Below are positions 1-7,685 of a stretch of DNA of 64,000 bases, one piece after another (within the stretch, counting starts at the first letter, position 1; every line of letters begins with the position of its first letter). The stretch covers positions 2,170,001 through 2,234,000 of the forward strand of contig OZ251231.1 of NCBI GenBank assembly GCA_965240325.2, in the 5' to 3' direction. The DNA is from Rebecca billardiae RCC1528. Lineage: Eukaryota > Haptophyta. The position numbers were made by a program, and so were the translations under genes. The notes below the pieces were generated by a model. That model saw only the letters and a list, made by a program, of their open reading frames with translations. It had not been told where the DNA came from and did no database searches.

Positions 1-1115
1 GTGCCGCGGCCGCGGCTGCCAGCCGTGCGGTGGCGTGGGGCGTGGAGGCCGTGCGCACGATGAGCGCGTGGGCGCTGATCGACTGGGCGAGCCAGCTGCT
101 CGTGCTCGCGTGCGCGCTGACGGCGCTCTGGCTGTCCGGGGGCGCGCGCGGGTCGCCGCCGCCGCGCGCGCTGCTGCACGCGCTCGCGTTCGCGTCGCTC
201 GGGCTGCTGGCGCGCGCGCTCCAGGCGATGCGCGGCTTCGAGCGGCTCGCGCACTTTGTGGACGTGCTCGCGCAGTCGTTCCGCGACATGGCACCGCTGC
301 TCTTCATCTGCGTCGCGCTCGTCTTCTTTTTCGCGCTCGCGTTCGCCGTGCAGTTCGAGCCCGTCGCGTTCGACGCGGACGACCCGTTTGCCGACGGCAT
401 GGCGGCGCTGCTCACTCGGCCGCAGTGGTTCCTGCTCGGCGCGTTCAACATGGGCATGCTCGGCGACTTCTCGGTGAGCGCGTTCGAGGAGGCGGCGTCG
501 CCAACCCTGACGACGCTGCTGTTCGTCGTGCAGATGGTCGTCCTGATGGTCGTCGCGCTCAACGCGCTGATCGCGCTGCTCGGCGACACGTACGACCGCG
601 TGACCGAGCTGCAGGACGCGTCGCGCAACAAGCAGCGCGCGCGGCTCATCCTAGAGTACTACGACCTGCTGCCGGACGCGTGGGTAGAGCACATCGAGGT
701 GGCGACGATGTGGGTGCACCGGCTCGCGCCGGTCGCGCTCATGGGCGAGGGTGACGAGGACGAGGCGCCGAGCGAGGACGAGACGTGGCGCGGCAGGCTC
801 GCCGCCATCTCGCAGCGGCTGGAGGGCAGCCTCGACAAGAAGCAGCGGGCTCTCAGCAAGCAGCTCGAGCAGACTCAACAGAGCCAGCAGAAGCTGGAGC
901 AGAAGCTGGAGCAGAGCCAGCAGAAGCTGCAGCAGGAGCTGCAGCAGAGCCACAGCAAGCTCGAGCACAAGCTCGATGCGGTGAGCGAGGCCGTCCAGGC
1001 GCTCACGAGGCACCTCGCAGCTCCGCCGGCGAGCGAGCTGTCGTCCACAAACGGTGCACGTGCTGCTGCCAAGGCGGATGATGATTCATCTGATCGCGAA
1101 GTATATGACGTATAG
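1..1115 (+). CDS. TRP-like cation channel, C-terminal part (5' end outside window)
   Basis: The reading frame is open from the window edge, so the N-terminus is missing. What remains looks like the last membrane segments of a transient-receptor-potential/polycystin-type channel. Hydrophobic segments lie at about 66-140, 170-250, 289-351 and 505-585. Between the last two is a re-entrant pore-like stretch (QWFLLGAFNMGMLGDF). The last helix ends NALIALLGDTYDRV, resembling the S6 end NMLIALMGET of TRPV-type channels. The cytoplasmic tail has an acidic patch and then a Gln/Leu/Lys-rich coiled coil (about 858-1005) built from near-repeats of QQKLEQKLEQS, probably for oligomerisation. The family forms calcium-permeable tetramers. 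Subfamily cannot be set without the N-terminus (ankyrin repeats would suggest TRPV/TRPA). The codon use matches neighbouring genes. Confidence 0.75.
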   Translation, partial: AAAAAASRAVAWGVEAVRTMSAWALIDWASQLLVLACALTALWLSGGARGSPPPRALLHALAFASLGLLARALQAMRGFERLAHFVDVLAQSFRDMAPLLFICVALVFFFALAFAVQFEPVAFDADDPFADGMAALLTRPQWFLLGAFNMGMLGDFSVSAFEEAASPTLTTLLFVVQMVVLMVVALNALIALLGDTYDRVTELQDASRNKQRARLILEYYDLLPDAWVEHIEVATMWVHRLAPVALMGEGDEDEAPSEDETWRGRLAAISQRLEGSLDKKQRALSKQLEQTQQSQQKLEQKLEQSQQKLQQELQQSHSKLEHKLDAVSEAVQALTRHLAAPPASELSSTNGARAAAKADDDSSDREVYDV

Positions 1116-1845
1116 TCTGAGGTCGTGTTGTCCAGCTGATGTCGACGCGACAATATTATTATAATATATATATTATAATAAAATAATTCATTAACTACGA
1201 TTACGCGACACATTATTTATATATATAATTAATTGTCGCATTCTTAGCTGTGATGAATAATTCAGCTGGCAGCTGGCAGCTGAATTATTCATGCATCTGC
1301 AAATGCGACCATATAATGTCGCATTCGCAGCATGGCATACCCCCGCCCCGTTTACGTTTCCGAAACCGATCGAGTACTTAAGGTTTCGGCTGGCGGAGAC
1401 TGGCGGCCGAAGCCTCCAGCCCTACCTACCCTTGGCCAGCCCCCAACCAGTGACCACCACCCCCACCCAACCTCAAACCACTGACCGAGACACCTAGTGC
1501 CCTGACACCCCTCCACTGTGGACAGCCCGCCTCCAGAGGGGGCGGGGGTATGCCATTGCCAACAGCATACAAGCCCAACACTGCTGTGGCCTGACCACGG
1601 CCCTTGGCCTGACGGTGACCATCACCAAGGGCTACCGGAAGGTGCTGCCACTGGTGAGCGAGCACCCTTGCCGGAGTTGCCGGTTTGGTGAGCACATGCA
1701 GGTTCAAGGCCTCCTGTTACGACAGCATGCACTTTTGTATATCCCAATTCTAGTGCGTGCTATTCGTAGTCGAAGCTTTGCGTCCGCTGACGAAAGAGGG
1801 CGCCGCCGCGCGCCTGTCGACGACACGGGAAATCGCGCAGATCCC
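1116..1845. other. Intergenic region with AT-rich hairpins
   Basis: No supported gene. It begins AT-rich (1150-1230) and contains several inverted repeats, notably 1253-1268 with 1277-1292 and 1360-1367 with 1382-1389. An in-frame extension of the next gene reaches back to 1615 but lacks protein-like composition before the signal peptide at 1846. Confidence 0.6.
1253..1292. repeat. Perfect 16-bp inverted repeat (hairpin)
   Basis: ATGAATAATTCAGCTG at 1253-1268 is the exact reverse complement of 1277-1292, with an 8-base loop. It sits between GTCGCATT (about 1235) and AATGCGAC (about 1302), which are also reverse complements, so the structure is nested. It could be a 3'-end structure of the channel gene or a small foldback element. 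Confidence 0.7.
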
Positions 1846-3711
1846 ATGCTTGGCGCGGCGCTCTGCGCAGCGCTGTTTCTGGCGGCGCAGGCCGAGGCGG
1901 GCGGTGATCGAACGCAAGGGATCGACCAAGCAAGCGCTTGGCTCGCCCAAGCAGGCACGACGTGGCTCAGCCAGCTGCCAGTCGAGACCAGCGCGCACTT
2001 TGGCATTCGGGCGCCGTCGGCGCCTGACGGCGTGCTCGTCCTGGCAATCGTGGAGCGCAAGCGCACGACGCGTTCAGCGTTTGTCGCGCGCGCGTTGAAC
2101 GCGTCGGCGCACGTCTCCGCCATCGAGTTCGTCGACCCCGTGCATGCCGATGATCTCGACCAGCCCTCGTGGCGCACGGCGATGGGCGATTTCACGTTTG
2201 ACGAAAGGATCAAGTGCGACGAATGGCGCGGGGTCGCCCTCGATCAAGTGGCAGGTTGGGCGACGCTGATGCGAGCGCTGGCCCAAGCATTCGCGCACAA
2301 CCGCCCGGTGGTGCTGGTGGAGCAGGACGTGCAGTTTGCGCCCGGGCACTTTCACGAGCACATCTTGAAGGGCGTTGCTGTCGTGCAGGCCTGCGCCCGC
2401 CTGCCTGCTCTGGTGGATCTCCTCTTCCTCGGCGCATGCACCGATCAGGCCACTGCACGCGCGGACGGGCCGTGCGTCGCCTCGTTGGGATCGCCGCCGC
2501 TGCAGCTCTTGAAGCACGACAAGCCGCTGTGCGCACCCAGCCGGCTCATCACCCCCCTGGGCGCAGCGCGAGTGGCCTGGGTCGCCTCCAGCTTCCTCGA
2601 GCTCTACCACGCCACGATCGCGCGCGAGGGCTTCCGCCAACCGAAACAGTGCGCCGGTCAGGACGAGTCGGAGTTCGCAACCTCATGGGAAGCATTGCGC
2701 ATGGGCGCGGACAGCCTGGTGATGGACTCCGTGCACAGCGGGCAGCTTCTGGGACTGCATGCATCGCCAGAGCTCGTGCTGCAGCCCAAGCGGCAGCACT
2801 ACAAGTCGGCGGCTGCAGCCCACGTGCGCTCGCGCGAGTGCAACGTGAACACCCCGCCATCGAGTCGGCTCCGGCAGGGGCATCTGCTCACATGCCCTGT
2901 CATGGCATCCGACCTATTCGATCGCCACCGTGCTGAGGGCCCTGGCAGCAACTTGACCTCGCTCACGCCTGTGCCGTCGAATGTGCTTGACGCACATGTC
3001 AGGGCAGTGAAGCAGTCAAAGCTCCCACCGGTCATGACGGACGGTGACCTGCGCGCATTTGTGCTCGTCGTGCTGCAGGTGCTCTCGCGGCCGGGCGCAA
3101 CCTACGTGGAGTGGGGCTCTGGTGGGAGCACCCGACTCGTGCTCAGCTTGTCCAGGGCGACTGTGTACTCCGTGGACTCCGCTGCTATTTGGCTCAGCAA
3201 GATTGGCGAGTCGCTGCCGCTGCCGCTGCTTGGGCGCTACCACCCGGCTCCGGCTGACATCGGCCAGATTGGGCCTTGGGGCAGGCCAATCACAGTGCCA
3301 GTGCCTCCGCACAAGCTGGTGAGCTACATCGGAGGGCATGGGAAGCACCTGGCAGAGGCCGACCTCGTGTTCATCGACGGCCGCTTCCGTGTGCGCTGTG
3401 CACTCGAGGCCTTCTCTGCCGCCAAGCATGGGGCCATCATCATGATGCACGACTTCTTCCTCAGGTCCGGTTACAACCTTGCGTACGCTCTGTTCACGCG
3501 GCTTGTACCAGTGCTCGACGAGCATGGGCGCATGACACTCAAGGTCATCACGCACGCCGGCATGGCCACTCCTGCACATGATCAGCTCGCCATCTTTGTG
3601 CACAAGAACCTGACTAACCTTGGTACAGCTGACTTGGCAAAAGACGTGCTCCCACTGCTCAAGACTTTCTTCGACCAGAAGGTTGACCGTCGCATCCGGC
3701 GGCTGCGCTGA
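1846..3711 (+). CDS. Secreted glycosyltransferase-25-like / SAM methyltransferase-like fusion protein
   Basis: The protein has 621 residues. The start at 1846 opens with a classical signal peptide (MLGAALCAALFLAAQAEA); an in-frame ATG at 1615 would bury it, so 1846 is preferred. Residues about 65-205 resemble GT25 glycosyltransferases: an acceptor-like region, then VVLVEQDVQF in the place of the family's LEDD motif and DLLFLGACTD. Residues about 415-590 look like a class I methyltransferase: motif I is VEWGSGGSTRLVL, followed by VFIDGRFRVRCALEA and IIMMHDFFLRSGY. The combination suggests an ER/Golgi enzyme that adds and methylates a sugar, but the second Asp of the GT motif is not obvious (EQD). 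Both assignments rest on motif recognition. No intron is needed. Confidence 0.6.
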   Translation: MLGAALCAALFLAAQAEAGGDRTQGIDQASAWLAQAGTTWLSQLPVETSAHFGIRAPSAPDGVLVLAIVERKRTTRSAFVARALNASAHVSAIEFVDPVHADDLDQPSWRTAMGDFTFDERIKCDEWRGVALDQVAGWATLMRALAQAFAHNRPVVLVEQDVQFAPGHFHEHILKGVAVVQACARLPALVDLLFLGACTDQATARADGPCVASLGSPPLQLLKHDKPLCAPSRLITPLGAARVAWVASSFLELYHATIAREGFRQPKQCAGQDESEFATSWEALRMGADSLVMDSVHSGQLLGLHASPELVLQPKRQHYKSAAAAHVRSRECNVNTPPSSRLRQGHLLTCPVMASDLFDRHRAEGPGSNLTSLTPVPSNVLDAHVRAVKQSKLPPVMTDGDLRAFVLVVLQVLSRPGATYVEWGSGGSTRLVLSLSRATVYSVDSAAIWLSKIGESLPLPLLGRYHPAPADIGQIGPWGRPITVPVPPHKLVSYIGGHGKHLAEADLVFIDGRFRVRCALEAFSAAKHGAIIMMHDFFLRSGYNLAYALFTRLVPVLDEHGRMTLKVITHAGMATPAHDQLAIFVHKNLTNLGTADLAKDVLPLLKTFFDQKVDRRIRRLR

Positions 3712-3789
3712 AGAACCGCCCGTCCAAAGGCATCGGCCTGGTCCTGGTGCAATCCGTGGTGCGGGCGTCAATCTCGCCTGCCTGAGCTG

Positions 3790-3811
3790 TGTGCGTCTCT
3801 TATTCTTAGTA
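3790..3811 (+). repeat. 22-base motif shared with the 3' flank of the kinase gene (copy 1)
   Basis: This 22-base string (starts TGTGCGTCTC, ends ATTCTTAGTA) occurs again at 60661-60682. Each copy starts exactly 79 bases after the stop codon of its upstream gene (stops end at 3711 and 60582). A role in 3'-end formation is an inference; a dispersed repeat remnant is the alternative. Confidence 0.6.
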
Positions 3812-4392
3812 AACTGTAGCAGCATCGCCCGTCAGCATCGCAGCCCGGACTGAGAATCTTATCATTAGCGCCACTGGCAGTGGCTCAGCCCGCGGGAGCC
3901 GCTGCGTTGAGCATACAGTAACAGTATTACTATAGCGGCGCGAAGTGCCGCGAACGGGGTATCAAAACAATTCCAGCGCATCCCCACTGGGCGGAAGTGC
4001 GGACGGGTTACGGTAACGCCGAAAATCGATTTCTTTACTGTGATGTATATATATATATATATGTATATATATAATTCTATGAACTTTAAAGACACAGGCA
4101 CGATCGCGGGCACGGCTCTCCTGATTCGTCTGTCGAAGTACTGATTGGAGACGGGGGATGTGAGCGCGTTGGCCGCGGGTGAGGTAGTCGTCGCCGACGC
4201 TGATCACACGCGGAGGCAGTAGGTGCCCAGGGATGCCGCTGTAGCCTATTTGCAGTCGTCGCCGGCCTTGGTCATCATGTAGTTGCACACGTCGACGGTC
4301 CGAGGCCGTGTTCGAGTAGTGATGCGCCGTGGTGCAGTTAGTGGATGGGGTCGCCCTGGCCGGTGTGCGCGGCCTTGGTCTTGCCGAGTTGC

Positions 4393-4464
4393 GAAAGTAG
4401 TCGCCCTTGCCGTTGAGGAAATCGTCGCCCTGGCCGTTGCTAAGGAAGTCGTCGCCCTGGCCGG
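4393..4464. repeat. About 27-base tandem repeat, 2.7 copies
   Basis: The block repeats a GTCGTCGCCCTGGCCGTT-like unit with small differences. Read on the minus strand it gives GQGDDFLSN GQGDDFLN GKGDYF, which resembles the RTX nonapeptide pattern GxGxDxL. It is too short to call a protein domain. Confidence 0.6.
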
Positions 4465-5069
4465 CTGAGGGTGCCTGCGCTGCCCAACCGGGCGCGTCTG
4501 GCGCGCCAGCGCCGCGCGCGGCTCTACGCCAGCGACGGCGGCACGGCGGCAGCCAGATCACGGGGGGGGGGTCGCCGGGGGGCGTGGACTAGTAATAGTA
4601 CGACTGAAAATCACTGCGGCGCGAGCTGGGCATGCGCTGCCTGCGTGGCCAGGCCAAGATGCTCATCGCCCGCGCGCGCATGGCGCACGTGCGCCCGGGG
4701 GCACGCGCCCGCGGGGGCGCTGCATACGACGACTACTTCGAGACGACGGCTGACGACGCGTGGCACCGTGACCACCGCGGTGGCGCGTGCGCGTCGACGC
4801 CAGACGGTGCGTCGAGCTTCCGCTCGGCGATGGAGTGATGGGCGACTACGAGGGGGGGGGGACGACGGCGAGGAGCGCTGATCCTGGTGTTTGTCTCTGC
4901 TGCTCGATCTGATGCTGCTACAGCTTGCTGACTTTGACGCCTGCCCGTTGCATACCACGTCGTTAATATAGTTACTCCAAATCGTGCAGGCGCCTGCGAT
5001 TGATGCTAAAATTGAAACTCTGGTCGACGATTTACTGATGATGATTTTTGGATCGATCATTTTGCGCTG

Positions 5070-6069
5070 ATGCGCCGTGGTGTGGTCGTTGCGACCGCAC
5101 TGCTCACGATGGCCGTCGCCCTCACCGGCGATGACGACGCGCGAGCACTTGCGCAGCTCTCGAAGGAGATCTCTCGTCTGATCGACTCGGAAGAGTGGCA
5201 ATCGCTCACGACAGGGTTCGCGCACATGCTCACCAAGTTCGAGATGATCGAGGCCGTGGGTGCACCGCCGCTCGTCGTGCTGCCGCTCGGCACGCTCGCG
5301 CGCCTCGGCCGCATCCCACACTCTGCCGAGCGGCTCACGGTGCCTGCCGCCGAAATCTTTCGGAGGCACCGCGAGGCGGGTGAGAAATTCACCACCTTCA
5401 TCTTCAGCCACCGCTGGCTCAGGCCAGCCGAGGGCAAGCCCGACGACGAGGAAAACACGAAGGCGCATGCGCTCGCCGCCTTTGCCAGCTGGTACAAGCA
5501 GCAGTCACAGCTCGCAGAGGTGTACCTGTGGTGCGCACGCGCGCGCTCAGCCTCCGCCGCGAGCAGGCCGCCGCGTCGCCTCATCTCACCCGGCTCGGCG
5601 CGGCGCCCGCCCGCCTGCCCGCCCGCCCCGCAGGGTGGACTACTGCTCGATGGACCAGTCCAACCCGGGCCCTGGCGTGATGAGTCTGCCCCTGTACGTC
5701 GCCACCTGCCGGTACACTGTGTGCTTCGAGACGCCGGACTACGAGCGGCGGGCATGGTGCATGGTGGAGCGGCTGGTAGCATACGCCTTCCAGACTGGCG
5801 GGGCCTCGCCCTTCGTGATTGACGGCGCCTTCGACGACAGCGGCCGAGGCGCGCGCCCTGCGTACGTCGCGCGGCTGCTGCGAGACCCGTCACGTGGCGA
5901 GCTCACGGTCGAGGCAGACCGCGCGGCCATCGACGCGCTTGTGGCCATCGTGAGGGGTTCGAGGGCGTGGCGCTCGGGCTCGCGGGCCATTGACTTTGGG
6001 CGCACGCAGCTGCAGGTGCAGTCGTTCAGTAAGGGCGCCAAAGGCCAAGCGGCATTGGACTCGTCGTAA
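5070..6069 (+). CDS. HET-like (TIR-fold-like) domain protein, two exons
   Basis: Exons are 5070-5530 and 5634-6069 (298 residues); the 103-base intron runs GTGCGC...CCGCAG. Joining restores LW-VDYCSMDQ across the junction, which supports the splice. The order FIFSHRWLRP, LWVDYCSMDQ, SLPLYVATC, ERRAWCMVERL matches the layout of fungal heterokaryon-incompatibility domains (SxxWG, LWID..C.NQ, RxW..QE), which have a TIR-like fold. Residues 1-20 (MRRGVVVATALLTMAVALTG) could be a signal peptide or just a hydrophobic N-terminus. The family often acts as a signalling or NAD-processing module, but activity here is not shown; no catalytic Glu can be assigned with certainty. Confidence 0.55.
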
Positions 6070-6627
6070 GTGTGTGCCGTCACGCCCTCGGGCTCGGCGG
6101 CGTCACAGCTAGCAGTGATCGCAGTGCCGGCGCGCCCGCCAGCGCCGTACTTCCGTAGCGTAAGCGGTGCCAGCACAGTCGTCGCACGGCGGCGGCGCGG
6201 CGGCACGCACAGCTTAGCAGTTGTCATCGTAGTTTATATATTAATATTCATCAATATATATATATATATAATTTAACTGCATTTGAACCGCGCAGTCGGC
6301 AGTAGTCGCTATTAATAGCTTATGATTAAATTCGGACGACCTCGCGCCGTCGGGCCCGTCGGCTGATGACTGATGAGCGGTAACACATGACGAGTATCAT
6401 CGCGTCATGGTGTGAGACCGCGACTGCGCTTTGGAGGCAAGACTGAGACGACGGCCCTGCACATTCGCAGCGGCCCGGACCACTCAGCGGCTGCTGCGGC
6501 ACGCCGGCCAGCACCGCCTGTTTCTCGAGGTCTGATTCACGCAATCGTCGCCCTGCGCATACTACGCGTCAAGTCGGCGCTGGCCAGGAAGCGTGGGAGG
6601 CGCGAGCCGCGGGCTGCCGCCGGCCCG
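6070..6627. other. Intergenic region between convergent genes
   Basis: This is the 3' flank of two convergent genes. It contains a (TA)n tract at about 6253-6270. No gene was recognised. Confidence 0.55.
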
Positions 6628-7068
6628 TCACTGCGGGATCGGTCCGGCCGAGTCCGGGTCAACGAAGCCGCCGAGCAGCGGGAAGAAGGCGACCGCGAGG
6701 CACGCGACCAGGATGAGCGGGAACAGCAGGTTGAGCGTGAGCTCGAAGCCGTCGAGCTTGCCCGGGACGAGGCCACCGAGGGTGGCCGCCTTCTGCTCCT
6801 CCTCCGTCGCCTCCCAGCTCTTCATCTTCTCCTCAAGGCTAGGGGGGCCGGGCTGTGGCGCATCGGCTGGGCCGGCGCCCGCCGGCTCGTCGTCCGCGTC
6901 ACCGGCCAGCCGCAGCGCGGGCGGGAGGCCGCGCGCCGCGCGCAGGCCCACCAGCGGGCGCCCCCAAGCGCCTGCGAGCGGCGCCCCGTGCCACGCGCCG
7001 CATGGCCCGGCGAGGAGCGCGGCGACGGCGAGGAGAACTCGCGCCAAGCCGACCGCCATCGCTCTCAA
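6628..7068 (-). CDS. Small probable plastid (thylakoid/envelope) membrane protein
   Basis: The protein has 146 residues. The N-terminus is hydrophobic and ends in GPCGAWHGAPL, the kind of signal-peptide/transit-peptide junction (aromatic residue after the cleavage site) typical of secondary-plastid proteins. A short acidic, Pro-rich linker (about 55-80) and EATEEEQKAATLGG follow, then one transmembrane helix (LTLNLLFPLILVACLAVAFF) and a short tail. This layout fits a single-span thylakoid or envelope protein, but no named family was recognised. The first ATG (7068) was used; ATG at 7059 is equally good. The 3' half is duplicated immediately upstream as a broken copy (7089-7263). Confidence 0.55.
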   Translation of the reverse strand: MRAMAVGLARVLLAVAALLAGPCGAWHGAPLAGAWGRPLVGLRAARGLPPALRLAGDADDEPAGAGPADAPQPGPPSLEEKMKSWEATEEEQKAATLGGLVPGKLDGFELTLNLLFPLILVACLAVAFFPLLGGFVDPDSAGPIPQ

Positions 7069-7088
7069 TGATTGATGCTGAGCGGTGG

Positions 7089-7263
7089 TCCGTCACTGCG
7101 GGAAGACGCTAGCAGCGGGAAGAAGGCGACCGCGCTGGTGGCGAGGCTAAGGCGCGACCAGGATGAGCGGGAACAGCAGGTTGAGCGTGAGCTCGAAGCC
7201 GTCGAGCTTGCCCGGGACGAGGCCACCGAGGGTGGCCGCCTTCTGCTCCTCCTCCGTCGCCTC
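7089..7263 (-). pseudogene. Truncated duplicate of the 3' half of the 6628-7068 gene
   Basis: Bases 7154-7263 match about 6706-6822 nearly exactly. The match resumes, with a deletion of about 35 bases and a small replacement, down to the original's stop region (7089 corresponds to about 6628). On the minus strand it would read EATEEEQKAATL through FPLILVA and then hit a stop after one residue. It has no start or signal sequence and lies 20 bases upstream of the intact gene's start codon. A non-functional partial duplication is the simplest reading; it may overlap the intact gene's promoter. Confidence 0.75.
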
Positions 7264-7685
7264 CAGACCCGCGCCCGGATGGCGCGATCGGCGATGGCCG
7301 ATGCGGGGCGCCGATGGCAGGTTTTGTCAGGGGCGCGCCGTGTGACGGTCACGGAGCCCGCCGGCCTGGGCCTCGGCCGCAACCCGCCAGCAGCGGCCTC
7401 CCAGACCCAGCCTGAGTCCCACCCGTGGCGCACGCCGCGCACGGCAGCCAGCCGCACCGCGCCTGTGCCCGGCCGAGGCGCGGCGGCGCCGAGCCGACCG
7501 GCGACCGGCCGCAGCCGGCGCACGCGCCGAGCCGCATTGTGCGTTGTCATCACGGCTCATCGCCACCGATGCGGCGGCCGAGTAGCTCGGAGCAGCTCCG
7601 ACTGCTCGGAGCTGCTCCGACTGCGCTCGGTGCTGCTGCGAGTGCTACCGGGACAGACGACTCGTCATCATTCTCTTTACAGAGT
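7264..7685. other. Intergenic region with hairpin
   Basis: No gene supported. CGGAGCAGCTCCG and CGGAGCTGCTCCG (about 7593-7628) are reverse complements 6 bases apart, just past the 3' end of the channel gene, so a structured 3' flank is possible. Confidence 0.5.

Larger units (their letters stand above)
3712..5069. other. Intergenic region with microsatellite and short tandem repeat
   Basis: No gene supported. Contents: the shared 22-base motif at 3790, a (TA)n tract at about 4044-4073, a roughly 27-base tandem repeat at 4393-4464, and G-runs at about 4562 and 4852. A minus-strand frame at 3962-4561 is open but protein-like only over the tandem repeat. Confidence 0.55.

Noticed and set aside
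4611-5468. 285-codon minus-strand frame
   Set aside because: Antisense to the HET-like gene's first exon, and its remainder is AT-rich intergenic sequence without protein character.
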